Assembly: GCF_028993635.1 (NCBI RefSeq)
Contig: NZ_CP118631.1
Location: 1,240,001 to 1,304,000, forward strand
Source: Mucilaginibacter sp. SJ
Lineage (GTDB): Bacteria; Bacteroidota; Bacteroidia; Sphingobacteriales; Sphingobacteriaceae
DNA: 64,000 bases
Direction: 5' to 3'
Made by a program: the position numbers and the translations under genes. Numbering within the stretch: position 1 is the first letter of the stretch; every line of letters begins with the position of its first letter. Of the stretch, positions 34,688 to 44,306 are shown piece by piece. The notes under the pieces were generated by a model. It was not told the origin of the DNA. It worked only from the letters and a program-made list of their open reading frames with translations, and made no database searches.

Positions 34688-35935
34688 ATGGCGCTTAACT
34701 ATATCTGGATAGCTTTTTTTGTAATTGCATTTGTAGTTTCACTCATAAAATTAGTTTTTTTTGGCGATACAGAAGCCTTCAAATTATTGGTTGAAGGGTT
34801 ATTTAATTCTTCAAAATCGTCAGTGATGGATATCGCTTTGCCACTGATTGGCTCTATGGCATTCTGGCTCGGCATTCTGAACATTGGCGAAAAAGCAGGG
34901 GCAATTAATTTTTTATCAAGGATAGTGAGGCCGTTCTTTAGCCGCTTGTTCCCGGATGTGCCGAAAGATCACCCTGCCACAGGCCATATGATGATGAACT
35001 TTTCGGCCAATTTAATGGGCCTCGATAATGCAGCTACACCGCTCGGTTTAAAAGCGATGGGCAGCCTGCAGGAGCTTAATCCCGACAAGGAAAGAGCATC
35101 AAACGCCCAGATCATGTTCCTGGTGCTGCATACATCCGGCTTGCAGTTATTACCTGTTACCATTATAGCGCAAAGGGCAATCCTCAACTCCAAAGATCCT
35201 GCTGAAGTATTTTTACCCTGCATTATCGCAACATACGTAGCTACAGTAGCGGGACTTATAGCAGTGGCTATCAAACAAAAGATCAATCTTTTTGACAGGG
35301 TAATTATTGGCTGGCTTGGCGGCGTTACTACATTTATATTACTGGTAGTATGGTATTTTACCACCCAGCTAACCAAAGAGCAGATCAGTATGGTATCATC
35401 TGTTATCAGTAATGTGATGTTGTTTACCATACCGGTAATATTTATTGTGGGAGGGCTTGTAAAGAAGGTAAACGTATTTGAAGTTTTTGTAGAAGGTGCC
35501 AAGGGAGGTTTTGAAACATCTGTTAAAATAATCCCTTACCTGGTAGCTATGTTGGTTGGGATCAGCGTGTTCAGGAATTGCGGCGCGTTGGATTATATGA
35601 ATGAAGGGTTACGCTGGGTCTGCGTTCAGTTTAATTTAGATACTCGCTTTGTAGATGCTATGCCTGTGGCTTATCTTAAACCATTAAGCGGTTCGGGCTC
35701 AAAAGGCATGATGATAACGGTAATGCAAAATTTTGGTGTTGACAAATTTGCCGGACGGCTTGCCGGGATCTTTAACGGTTCGGCTGATACCACTTTTTAC
35801 ATCGTTGCTTTATACTTTGGTTCGGTAGGTATTAAAAAGTCACGTTACGCTATCCCGGCCGGGCTTATAGCCGATTTGGCCGGCGTTATTGCGGCGATTT
35901 TTATTGCTTATTTATTCTTTGGCCATCAGCCATAA
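34688..35935 (+). CDS. Fused SpmA-SpmB nucleoside-recognition-domain membrane protein
   Basis: The 415-residue protein has two nucleoside-recognition (Gate) domains: an SpmA-like half (IWIAFFVIAFVVSLIKLVFF, GHMMMNFSANLMGLDNAATPLG) and an SpmB-like half from about residue 210 (PYLVAMLVGISVFRNCGALDY and LKPLSGSGSKGMMITVMQNFG). In Firmicutes SpmA and SpmB are separate spore-core dehydration proteins; in non-sporulating Bacteroidota the fused form is common and its role is unknown, perhaps ion or nucleoside movement. Single gene, divergent from the DinB-DUF3052 unit. Confidence 0.9.
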   Translation: MALNYIWIAFFVIAFVVSLIKLVFFGDTEAFKLLVEGLFNSSKSSVMDIALPLIGSMAFWLGILNIGEKAGAINFLSRIVRPFFSRLFPDVPKDHPATGHMMMNFSANLMGLDNAATPLGLKAMGSLQELNPDKERASNAQIMFLVLHTSGLQLLPVTIIAQRAILNSKDPAEVFLPCIIATYVATVAGLIAVAIKQKINLFDRVIIGWLGGVTTFILLVVWYFTTQLTKEQISMVSSVISNVMLFTIPVIFIVGGLVKKVNVFEVFVEGAKGGFETSVKIIPYLVAMLVGISVFRNCGALDYMNEGLRWVCVQFNLDTRFVDAMPVAYLKPLSGSGSKGMMITVMQNFGVDKFAGRLAGIFNGSADTTFYIVALYFGSVGIKKSRYAIPAGLIADLAGVIAAIFIAYLFFGHQP

Positions 35936-36006
35936 TTTCTACTTAAAAAGAGGGCCAGCTTATTCATCAATTAAATTGCTACTTTTATTGCACCCTTTTT
36001 AAACTA

Positions 36007-36426
36007 ATGACTCAAACTTATCTTAAAGAAAAGCAGCTTAAAAAAAAGCGCGCTATGAAAGGCGTATATGCCATTATCATCGCTGGTATAGTATTTATTT
36101 TTATTATGGTAAAATTTGCCATATCCGGTGGTGTTACGGAGGTACTTTCGTTTAGCAAAATGCCTAATGCCGATGACGCCTATAAAATTGCGAAGGAATT
36201 TGTAATCCCAACCATACGTTCGGGAAATATCTCCTTTCCCGATGATAGATATCAGTTTGGCAAAAAGGCCGACTCTGTTTTTATTATCAAATCATATGTT
36301 CTTTCAACAGATAGCCAGGGAGAAACAAACCGTACTAATTTTGAAGTGATCCTGAAATATAACGGCGGCCCCAAATTTCTGAAAAAGAACTGGAACCTGG
36401 TTGATATTAACGAAACACCCGAATAA
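36007..36426 (+). CDS. Small membrane-anchored protein of unknown function
   Basis: The 139-residue protein has a basic N-terminus (LKEKQLKKKRAMKG), one membrane helix (about 20-40, VYAIIIAGIVFIFIMVKFAI) and an outward domain of about 95 residues with several aromatic strands (PDDRYQFGKKADSVFIIKSYVL). I recognise no family. It follows SpmAB by 71 bp and may share its transcript. A TACTTTTA sequence 20-30 bp upstream could be its own weak -7 box. Confidence 0.7.
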   Translation: MTQTYLKEKQLKKKRAMKGVYAIIIAGIVFIFIMVKFAISGGVTEVLSFSKMPNADDAYKIAKEFVIPTIRSGNISFPDDRYQFGKKADSVFIIKSYVLSTDSQGETNRTNFEVILKYNGGPKFLKKNWNLVDINETPE

Positions 36427-36553
36427 CAAAGTCAGAAGTATTAAATCGGAAGTTGAAAGTCGGGTTTTCGCTTTTCTTAACTTAGCATTATGACTTTGGG
36501 CTAAAGAGTAAGCGTAAATTTACCAATGCTACTACATCATCATTATATGCCTT

Positions 36554-36967
36554 ATGGAAGAAACCGGAATTGAGTTAATAGAAACAGCTACTGCATTTAT
36601 AGGACTCACTCAATATCAAACAGTAGTTAACAGCGGTGGGCATGGCCTTATAACCGATGAACCCCTTGAAGCTGAAGGCAGCAATACAGGCATGAGCCCA
36701 TTTAGCTTATTACTGGCGAGCCTTGCAAGCTGCACTGTGATCACCCTGCGCATGTACATTAACCGTAAAACCTGGCCTATTGAGGAAATTAAAGCCGATG
36801 TTGAAATGTTTAAGACTTTAAGCGGTACACGTATTGAAACTAAAATCAGCTTTAAAGGCGAAGTAAATAACGAACAAAGAGATCGGTTATTAAAAATAGC
36901 AAATGCATGCCCGGTACATAAAATATTGACCGGCAATATTGCTATCAGTACAAATATCAACCCATAA
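36554..36967 (+). CDS. OsmC family protein (second copy)
   Basis: The 137-residue protein is an OsmC/YhfA-type member with the first redox Cys in LLASLASCTVITLRMYI and the second in ANACPVHKIL. It is the canonical two-Cys arrangement of a hydroperoxide reductase and is more conventional than the copy at 33234. It appears to be transcribed alone. Confidence 0.92.
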   Translation: MEETGIELIETATAFIGLTQYQTVVNSGGHGLITDEPLEAEGSNTGMSPFSLLLASLASCTVITLRMYINRKTWPIEEIKADVEMFKTLSGTRIETKISFKGEVNNEQRDRLLKIANACPVHKILTGNIAISTNINP

Positions 36968-36998
36968 AAAAGCCCGCACAGCAAAAGCTATGCAGGCT
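36966..36998 (-). terminator. Terminator of the TetR gene at 37188
   Basis: AGCCCGCACAGC (36971-36982), loop AAAA and GCTATGCAGGCT (36987-36998) pair with two mismatches. On the minus strand it is followed by a T-run (36970-36966), so it would stop leftward transcription from the TetR gene, about 190 bp after its stop. Confidence 0.65.
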
Positions 36999-37187
36999 AA
37001 ATCACTCTAAAACAATCACCTCTTAAAAAAGAAGTATTTTATAAATAACTTAAACAGGGAGGTAATCACCTGGCTATTAAATTATTTGCAGGTACAAATG
37101 TACCCATAAATAACAGCCACAATATTCAACAGCCAATTCATTTGACGGCTAACTGACAGTATGGGGTATTTATACTTTAAGATGACT

Positions 37188-37805
37188 TTAGTACATCAAT
37201 CCTTTGATAAAAATATCAAGCAGGAGGAGTTTTTTATGGTGAATTTCTTCCAGGTGCTCCTTACGCGGAAAGTTGGTTTTCTTTTGAGATATAGCCCCAA
37301 CCCTGATGCCGTGCAAGGCATCCATCAATACATCAACAACTTCTTCAGGATTTTCTACAGGCTTAATGGCTCCTTTTCCAACTTCCGACTTAATAGCATT
37401 GCTCAACAGGTTTAGTTCGGCACTATGCACTTCACTAACTATTTGCCAGATGGTTTCGGGGAGGTTTTGTTCGTTAAGCCTGAAAAAATCAAAAAAGTTA
37501 TAATTGTTTACTATAAACTCATGATGGGTATTTACCTGGAAGGTGAAAGCTTCTTTTAAATTGGTAAATGTATTTAGCCTGTTTTCAAGTGTTTTAAGAT
37601 AATCAGTAGCAAGCTTACGCATTACAGCAATGTACAACTGGCTTTTATCCGGAAAATAATAATAAAGCAGGGCCTTTGACATAGAAAGATCGCCGGCTAT
37701 TTCGTTCATGGTAGTTTTTGAATAACCGTAATGTAAAAAGCGCTGGTGCGAGGCCTCTAAAATTTTTTCTCTTTTAATATCCTGCTGGTCATTCACTGCT
37801 GCCAT
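37188..37805 (-). CDS. TetR/AcrR family regulator
   Basis: The 205-residue protein has an N-terminal TetR helix-turn-helix (about 12-58, ILEASHQRFLHYGYSKTTMNEIAGDLSMSKALLYYYFPDKS) and an all-helical ligand domain. It is divergent from the mechanosensitive-channel gene, with a 9-bp inverted repeat in the spacer. The ligand is unknown; the target is probably its own gene and perhaps the channel gene. Confidence 0.92.
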   Translation of the reverse strand: MAAVNDQQDIKREKILEASHQRFLHYGYSKTTMNEIAGDLSMSKALLYYYFPDKSQLYIAVMRKLATDYLKTLENRLNTFTNLKEAFTFQVNTHHEFIVNNYNFFDFFRLNEQNLPETIWQIVSEVHSAELNLLSNAIKSEVGKGAIKPVENPEEVVDVLMDALHGIRVGAISQKKTNFPRKEHLEEIHHKKLLLLDIFIKGLMY

Positions 37806-37837
37806 GTGCTCGTTAAGTTTTATTTAAACAGGTAAAC

Positions 37838-37870
37838 AAAAAGTCAACACAATCGATTTCCTGACTTTTT
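37838..37870. promoter_or_regulatory. Inverted repeat, possible TetR operator
   Basis: AAAAAGTCA (37838-37846) and TGACTTTTT (37862-37870) are perfect inverses separated by 15 bp, 33-65 bp upstream of the TetR start and about 115 bp upstream of the channel ATG. Confidence 0.45.
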
Positions 37871-37983
37871 TAACAAAACTATCAAAAATTCATTAAACAT
37901 GTGTAACCGCACCCGGTACAGTGGCATTTGCTAAAACAATTTTACATTCCAACTATTTTACTGTAGAAAACATTTGCCTTGCT

Positions 37984-39111
37984 ATGAATATTGAAAACAG
38001 CTTATCCCCCGACCTGCTTACATTTTCACAGCGCATACCATCATTTGCCTGGAACCTGATCATCGCGCTGGTAGCGGTACTTGTTGGCCTGATTATAAAA
38101 TTCATAATAACCCGGCTGTTTAAATTTTATGCAAAAAAAACAGATGCATCCTACTCAATCTTAAGATCGATACTGGTTAACCTCGGGCCGGCCGTGGCTT
38201 ACTTCATTCCGTTGTTTCTATTCAATATACTTTCGCCATTAATGCGAATGAATCCGGTTTATTACAGGCCTCTTGATAAAACTTTTGAAATTTTACTTAC
38301 CATATCTTTCGCAGGACTGCTTGTACGTTCGGTACGAATCCTGGAAGATTATATCTATCATACTTACGACCTTAATAAAGTGGATAACCTGAAGGAGCGT
38401 AAGGTACGTACCCAGATCCAGTTTATACGTAAGATCATTGTGGTGACAATTATCTTTTTAACAATTGCCATTATATTGCTCAGCTTTGAAAGTATGCGTA
38501 AGATAGGTACCGGTTTACTTACCGGTGTTGGTATAGGCGGTATCATAGTTGGCTTCGCAGCGCAAAGCTCATTAGGTAATTTGCTGGCCGGCTTTCAGAT
38601 AGCTTTTACACAGCCTATTCGTATTGATGATGTTTTAGTTGTGGAGGGCGAATGGGGCCGCGTGGAAGAGATCACCCTTACTTATGTGGTTTTAAAGATC
38701 TGGGACGAACGGAGGCTGATACTCCCCATCAATTATTTTATTCAAAAACCCTTTCAGAACTGGACGCGGACATCGGCAGATATACTGGGCACTGTATTCT
38801 TATATATGGACCATACCGCCCCTATTAATGCCATACGCGAAGAATTTGAACGCCTGATAGTTAAATCAAACTTATGGGATAAGCGGGTTAAAGTAGTGCA
38901 GGTAACCGATGTTAAAGAACATACTATCGAGATAAGGGTGCTAATGAGCTCCCGCACCTCATCGGACGCATTTGACCTCCGCTGTTATATTCGTGAAAAC
39001 CTGGTAACCTTTATTCAAAAGAACTATCCTGACAGCCTGCCCCGGTCGCGTAATGAGATCAGCAACCTGGGCGAACTTGAAAAATATGTTCAGCCTGCAA
39101 CCGGGGCATAG
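37984..39111 (+). CDS. Mechanosensitive ion channel (MscS family)
   Basis: The 375-residue protein has five predicted membrane helices; the last is the Gly/Ala-rich pore helix (GTGLLTGVGIGGIIVGFAAQ), followed by the MscS beta domain (FTQPIRIDDVLVVEGEWGRVEEI) and LPINYFIQKPFQNWTR. It opens under osmotic down-shock to release solutes. I chose ATG 37984; the frame extends to GTG 37921, but the extra residues are not membrane-like. Its last 22 bp overlap the 3' end of the convergent DUF4126 gene. Confidence 0.9.
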   Translation: MNIENSLSPDLLTFSQRIPSFAWNLIIALVAVLVGLIIKFIITRLFKFYAKKTDASYSILRSILVNLGPAVAYFIPLFLFNILSPLMRMNPVYYRPLDKTFEILLTISFAGLLVRSVRILEDYIYHTYDLNKVDNLKERKVRTQIQFIRKIIVVTIIFLTIAIILLSFESMRKIGTGLLTGVGIGGIIVGFAAQSSLGNLLAGFQIAFTQPIRIDDVLVVEGEWGRVEEITLTYVVLKIWDERRLILPINYFIQKPFQNWTRTSADILGTVFLYMDHTAPINAIREEFERLIVKSNLWDKRVKVVQVTDVKEHTIEIRVLMSSRTSSDAFDLRCYIRENLVTFIQKNYPDSLPRSRNEISNLGELEKYVQPATGA

Positions 39112-39593
39112 GTTAGCTTACTTAAGCCAAAGCCCGATCCTATTACCAAAGCGTCTTCAATTGCGCCAATTACCGGGTCGGCAATATGATTTGCCTTAAC
39201 TGTGTGTTTTCGCAAGAAGTAGCTCCCGTAAGTTGCTGCTATTGCCGCTATCCCTCCTATCACCGCTCCGGTTAATGTTTTACCTCCAACAGCTTTATAA
39301 ATACTGGCGCCGACCAGAGCGCCTGATAAGCACCTTGCTGCTACCCCGGCGGGCTCTATACGATTTGGAGTGGAGGGTAATTTATCCGCAATGAGTTCAG
39401 TAACTGATAAGATCTTTAAAACAGTAGCTGCGGTTGTTGATTGCATGAACCTTAACGGAGATTTTTCCAGTTGCTTTGACGGACGATGACTTAATATATG
39501 CGTGATTACAACAGGGGCAGATAAGGTACGCATACCGGCTAACGTACCAAGGCCTATCACAGGCCAAAGCGGTTTTGATGTTTTAAGTTTCAT
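39090..39593 (-). CDS. DUF4126-like membrane protein
   Basis: The 167-residue protein has about four membrane helices with the family pattern GLGTLAGMRTLSAPVVITHIL near the start, LIADKLPSTPNRIEPAGVAARCLSGALVGASIYKA in the middle and a Gly-rich C-terminal helix. The function is unknown. I start at the ATG at 39593. Its 3' end overlaps that of the channel gene on the other strand by 22 bp, so the transcripts must interfere or be expressed at different times. Confidence 0.8.
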   Translation of the reverse strand: MKLKTSKPLWPVIGLGTLAGMRTLSAPVVITHILSHRPSKQLEKSPLRFMQSTTAATVLKILSVTELIADKLPSTPNRIEPAGVAARCLSGALVGASIYKAVGGKTLTGAVIGGIAAIAATYGSYFLRKHTVKANHIADPVIGAIEDALVIGSGFGLSKLTYAPVAG

Positions 39594-39665
39594 GGTTGTG
39601 ATAAATGTTTGCCTAAAGAACCATAAATACATTATTATGTTTCATTTAGAGCGGTCATTAGTAAC

Positions 39666-39701
39666 ACAAACAGCCGCAATCTTTCGACAGCGGCTGTTTG
39701 T
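39666..39701. terminator. Terminator of the RND efflux operon
   Basis: ACAAACAGCCGC (39666-39677) and GCGGCTGTTTGT (39690-39701) form a perfect 12-bp stem with a 12-nt loop, 21 bp past the RND gene stop. The poly-T is short, but the position and the GC core fit a terminator. Confidence 0.7.
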
Positions 39702-39721
39702 TACTGATGGCTCTTTATTTT

Positions 39722-42700
39722 TTAGACAGCTTCTGTTTCTAATACCTCAACATGTTTAGCTTCAACCGATTTTTTGCCGTACAATCTTGCTTTCAGGTTA
39801 TAGCGGATCAGGTATAAACATGGTACAAGGATCAGGGTAATAATGGTAGCGAAACCTAAACCAAAGATCATTGTCCAGGCCAGCGGCCCCCAGAAAGCAA
39901 CGTTATCACCACCAAAGTGGATATGCGGTTCAAAGTGAGTGAACAAGCCTACGAAATCGATATTGAAACCAACTGCCAAAGGTATTAAGCCTAAAATAGC
40001 AGCAGTTGCGGTTAACAATACAGGTGTCATACGGGTATGACCAGCTTCAACTACTGCGTCATGGATGCTTACCCCCTGCTCCAACAGCATATCGGTAAAC
40101 TCAACCAATAAGATCCCGTTACGAACAACCACACCTGCTAATGCGATGATACCGATACCTGTCATTACAATAGACATTGTCATGCCGAATACGGTAACGC
40201 CCAGCAATACACCAATAATACTAAAGAGGATCTCGCTGATGATAATAAGCGTTTTGCCAATTGAGTTAAACTGGATCATTAAAATAATGAGAATAAGCCC
40301 GAATGACACACCAAGTGCAGAAAGCAGGAAAGTCATGGCTTCCATTTGGTCTTCCTGGCCACCACCCTGGCGTATAATTACATTATCCGGTTTTTTGAAA
40401 TTGTTTATCGCCTTTAAAATATTAGCGTTAACCTCGTTTGGATTATTAGGCTTGATAACATTTGAGCCAAGTGTTAATACCCGGCGTTGCTGCTTACGTT
40501 TGATATTGCTATACGTTGTTGTATAGCGAACATCAGTAAAGGCAGAAATCGGCACCTGGCGTATAGCACCATTCATCGCCATATCACGGTAGGTGATCTT
40601 CAGGTTTTTGATCTCGTCAATATTACTACGCTGACTTGGCAATGTTCTTACCATAATTTTATAATCATCTTCGCGTGTATTGCGAAAGTCGGCCGCTTTC
40701 CAACCATAAATAGCGGTAAACAGGTTTTGATTGATTTGCTGAGAAGATACCCCTTCTCGGTTGGCACGTTCACGATCTACGTCAAACACAATTTCCGGTT
40801 TATCACTTTGTACGTCGGCAATCAGGTTTTCAATACCTGCAATGTTTTGTTTAGCCAGGTAGCTTTTAAGCCTGTTACCGGTAGCCACCAGTGTATCCAG
40901 GTTATCGCCTACAATTTCAATGCTGATGTCCTTTTGTACCGGCGGACCGCTATTTTCTTGCGTAACAGCTATTTTTGCCCCTGGAATTCCCTGTACTGCC
41001 GCGCGAATATTGGCCAATACTTTTTTTGTATCCTTACCGTTACGCTTACCAAACTCTACAAACGCTACAGTAACCTTACCTTTATTTTCATAATCGCCCT
41101 GATCTTCATCAGTAGGATCGGTAACGCCTTTTGTTACGTTTGAAATAACTGACGACACAATATCTTTGTCGGGTTCAACTACCTGGGCAACGCGCTTTTC
41201 TATCTGTTTAGTTACTTCGTTGGTATAAGCCTGATCGGTACCGATAGGTAAAGTAATGTACACATAAGCAAAGTTAGGATCGCCCGATGGGAAAAACTCT
41301 GGTGTTTTACCCCGCACAGCCATCAGAAAAATTGCAAAAATAAATAAGCCTATAGTACCTGCCAAAACGGTTATTGGTCGGTGTACGGCACGTTCAAGCC
41401 ATTTGGCATACCAGTTTTGAAATTTAGGCCAGGCATTTTTCTGAAACCTATCGATAACACGCAACAGAAAGAAATGGTTAATCAGGTATAATACCATGAT
41501 CAACACCATCAGGTTACCAAAGCCCACGTTAATCAAATAACCGATAACTGTAGCAATCGCCAAAAATATCATGGCGCGTTTTGTCGGTCTGTCAAATTTC
41601 GGGTTATCATGTTCACCATCATGGTGAGGCCTCATAAAATCAACCGCGAATACGGGATTAATGATATAAGCAACTACCAGCGATGCCAGTAAGGTAATGA
41701 TTAATGTGATTGGCAGGAAGAACATGAAATGCCCGATCAAACTGTTCCAGAAAGCCAGCGGCACAAAAGGAGCCAAAGTGGTCATGGTACCCGAAAATAC
41801 AGGAAGGAACACTTCTCCTGCAGCCATTTTAGCTGCCTCCTTAATAGGCACCTTTCCATTTGCAAAAATACGGTGTGTGTTTTCGATAACCACGATGGCG
41901 TCATCCACCACAATACCCAATGCCAGCAGGAACGAAAATAACACGATCATATTAAGCGTAAAGCCAATTGCGGGCATCACAAGGAACGCGATAAAACACG
42001 ACAATGGTACCGACAATGCTACGAAAATGGCATTGGTTGTGCCCATAAAGAACATCAGGATAACGGTAACCAGCAAGAAGCCAATAACGATGGTGTTAAT
42101 CAAGTCGTTAAGCGTTGTACGCGTTTTATCTGATTGATCGCCTGTAACAACAATATCCAGGCCTTTAGGGAATACTGTTCTCTGTTTTAGTTTAATCAGC
42201 TCATTGATTTTATCAGAAGCCTCAATCAGGTTTTCTCCGGCCCTCTTACTAACGTTGAGGGTAATTACATTTTTGAAGTTAGGATTATCATTGGTTTTCA
42301 ATCTTGCGTAACTTTCCTGTTCTAAAAATGAATCTTTAACCTCGGCAATATCCCTCAAATAAACAGCCTGCCCTTTTGGGTTACGGATCACCATGGCAGC
42401 TACCTCATCGGCATTTTTGAAATCCTGCTTAATGTCGATAGTCCTGCGAACGCCATCAGTTTTAGCGGTACCCGTTGACGATAAAATATTTTCGTAACCA
42501 ATAGCCGTACTAATATCTGGCAAGCTGAGTTGTGCGGCAGCCATCTTGTTCATATCAACATTAACCTGAATTTCAGGTGTTAAAGCGCCAACTTCATCAA
42601 CTTTTGAAATCTCCTTGTAACTTTCAATTTCATCTTTTAATATATCAGCATATTCCTTTAGCTTTTTCAGGTCATAATTACCAGATATATTGATATATAA

Positions 42701-43144
42701 AATTGGAAGATCCGCAACATTGATATCCGAAACAACGGGATCGGTATAATTATTATCATTTTGCGGGAGATCCTTCTTAGCTTGGTCAATCTTGTCCTTT
42801 ACATCTATTTTTGCATCCTTGATATCAATATTGGCTTGAAACTCAGCTGTGATAATAGAAACGTTCTGAACCGAGTTTGAGGTTACTTTCTTTAATCCCT
42901 TTAAAGATTTCAGTTGCTTTTCAATCTGGCGTGTTACCAGGTTCTCAATATTTTGGGGAGACTGACCAGCAAAGGTTGTAGTTATAAACACCTTTGATTG
43001 TGCTATGTCCGGAAAGTTTTCCTTTGGTAAACGGTTATAACTTATCAAGCCAAGCGCAGTGATCAGGAACATGAGCACATAGATGGCTGTCTTGTTATCA
43101 ATGGCCCAGCTTGAAGGGCCAAATTCTTTTTTTACATCTTTCAT
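39722..43144 (-). CDS. RND efflux pump inner-membrane subunit (AcrB-like)
   Basis: The 1140-residue protein has twelve predicted membrane helices, with helices 2-6 and 8-12 around two large periplasmic loops. Helix 4 carries the proton-relay Asp pair in GIVVDDAIVVIENTHRIF. Other RND landmarks are NFPDIAQSKVFITTTFAGQSP near the N-terminus and TGIGIIALAGVVVRNGILLVEF near the end. It drives export of drugs or other hydrophobic compounds by proton antiport as a trimer. It is the last gene of TetR-TolC-adaptor-RND, 25 bp after the adaptor. It could instead handle metals, but the Met-rich clusters of CusA are absent. Confidence 0.93.
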   Translation of the reverse strand: MKDVKKEFGPSSWAIDNKTAIYVLMFLITALGLISYNRLPKENFPDIAQSKVFITTTFAGQSPQNIENLVTRQIEKQLKSLKGLKKVTSNSVQNVSIITAEFQANIDIKDAKIDVKDKIDQAKKDLPQNDNNYTDPVVSDINVADLPILYINISGNYDLKKLKEYADILKDEIESYKEISKVDEVGALTPEIQVNVDMNKMAAAQLSLPDISTAIGYENILSSTGTAKTDGVRRTIDIKQDFKNADEVAAMVIRNPKGQAVYLRDIAEVKDSFLEQESYARLKTNDNPNFKNVITLNVSKRAGENLIEASDKINELIKLKQRTVFPKGLDIVVTGDQSDKTRTTLNDLINTIVIGFLLVTVILMFFMGTTNAIFVALSVPLSCFIAFLVMPAIGFTLNMIVLFSFLLALGIVVDDAIVVIENTHRIFANGKVPIKEAAKMAAGEVFLPVFSGTMTTLAPFVPLAFWNSLIGHFMFFLPITLIITLLASLVVAYIINPVFAVDFMRPHHDGEHDNPKFDRPTKRAMIFLAIATVIGYLINVGFGNLMVLIMVLYLINHFFLLRVIDRFQKNAWPKFQNWYAKWLERAVHRPITVLAGTIGLFIFAIFLMAVRGKTPEFFPSGDPNFAYVYITLPIGTDQAYTNEVTKQIEKRVAQVVEPDKDIVSSVISNVTKGVTDPTDEDQGDYENKGKVTVAFVEFGKRNGKDTKKVLANIRAAVQGIPGAKIAVTQENSGPPVQKDISIEIVGDNLDTLVATGNRLKSYLAKQNIAGIENLIADVQSDKPEIVFDVDRERANREGVSSQQINQNLFTAIYGWKAADFRNTREDDYKIMVRTLPSQRSNIDEIKNLKITYRDMAMNGAIRQVPISAFTDVRYTTTYSNIKRKQQRRVLTLGSNVIKPNNPNEVNANILKAINNFKKPDNVIIRQGGGQEDQMEAMTFLLSALGVSFGLILIILMIQFNSIGKTLIIISEILFSIIGVLLGVTVFGMTMSIVMTGIGIIALAGVVVRNGILLVEFTDMLLEQGVSIHDAVVEAGHTRMTPVLLTATAAILGLIPLAVGFNIDFVGLFTHFEPHIHFGGDNVAFWGPLAWTMIFGLGFATIITLILVPCLYLIRYNLKARLYGKKSVEAKHVEVLETEAV

Positions 43145-43169
43145 AATGAACAGATCAAATGATTAATAA

Positions 43170-44279
43170 CTAATTGGCCGACTGAACAACTTTGATCTTA
43201 TCGCCGTCTTCTATTTCAGTTGCACCTTCAACAACCAGTTGGTCACCGGCTTTTAAGCCTGATAATATCTCTGTTTGACCACCATAGGTAACACCCGATT
43301 TTACGTTTACCTGTTTTGCTATACCATTCTGATTAACAAAAACATGATCGCCGTTTTCTGATTTCTGTATAGCTTTAACCGGCACTGCTATGGTATTTGT
43401 TTTTGAATAATCAGCAATTTTTAAAATTGCGGTCATATTAGGGCGAAGTGTGCTGCGCTGGGGTAATTTGACCTCCACACCGAAACTACGCGATGTTGGG
43501 TCGATAGCTTTAGCAGCAAAAGTCACCTTGGTAACCAACGAGTCCTTCGCATCCGGAATTAATATTTTAACATCGTTACCGGTATTTACGCTACTTGCAT
43601 ATGATTCGGGGACATCGGCCTTAACTTTTAAAACGTCGGCATTCACAATACGGATCCCTGTTTGCCCCGGCGTGGCACCCTGCCCCAGTTTCAGGTCCAT
43701 TTGATCTACGGTACCAGAAATTGGCGAGATGATGCGATATAAACCCGATTGCCTTTTTAATGAAGCCAAAGCTTTCTGATTACTTTGCAATGCGGTTTGA
43801 GCTTGCAGATATTGTACTTCGGTGCCAATTTTCTGATCCCAAAGGTTTTTTTGACGATCAAACAGCTGTTGGCTCAGGTTAACCTGTGCTTCGGCTTGTG
43901 CTATATTTTGTTGCATAACACTGTTATCCAGCTGTGCTAACACCTGGCCTTTAGTTACATGCTGCCCGGGTTTTACATAAATAGCGGTAATAATCGCCTG
44001 TGCCTGCGGATAGGCCGTAACATTATCCTGAGCATCAATTTTACCCTGAATTTGGACGTAGTTAGTAAAACTTCCGTTTTTCACTTCAGTAACGCTTACG
44101 TCAGTTGTTTTAGCCGAATCGGTAGTACCCATTTCAGCCTGCAGCTTCGCTATTTTTGAATTGAGATCCGATTGTTGCTTTTGCAGATCGGCCAGTTCGG
44201 CCTTTTTATCTTTGGGTTTACTTGAGCAGGCAGCCAGTAAAACCAGGAAAGGTATGTATATGAATTTTTTCATTTTCAT
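43170..44279 (-). CDS. RND membrane-fusion lipoprotein
   Basis: The 369-residue adaptor begins with a lipoprotein signal (LLAACSS, lipidated Cys18), then a short coiled coil (ELADLQKQQSDLNSKIAKLQ), a barrel-sandwich hybrid (AIITAIYVKPGQHVTKGQVLAQLD and IISPISGTVDQMDLKLGQ), an alpha-hairpin and a C-terminal barrel. It links the RND pump to the TolC-like channel. The N-terminal coiled coil between lipid anchor and lipoyl domain is an addition to AcrA-like adaptors. It is third in the operon, 27 bp after the TolC gene. Confidence 0.92.
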   Translation of the reverse strand: MKMKKFIYIPFLVLLAACSSKPKDKKAELADLQKQQSDLNSKIAKLQAEMGTTDSAKTTDVSVTEVKNGSFTNYVQIQGKIDAQDNVTAYPQAQAIITAIYVKPGQHVTKGQVLAQLDNSVMQQNIAQAEAQVNLSQQLFDRQKNLWDQKIGTEVQYLQAQTALQSNQKALASLKRQSGLYRIISPISGTVDQMDLKLGQGATPGQTGIRIVNADVLKVKADVPESYASSVNTGNDVKILIPDAKDSLVTKVTFAAKAIDPTSRSFGVEVKLPQRSTLRPNMTAILKIADYSKTNTIAVPVKAIQKSENGDHVFVNQNGIAKQVNVKSGVTYGGQTEILSGLKAGDQLVVEGATEIEDGDKIKVVQSAN

Positions 44280-44306
44280 TGTTATATAGTGAGTTTAGTG
44301 TTGTTG

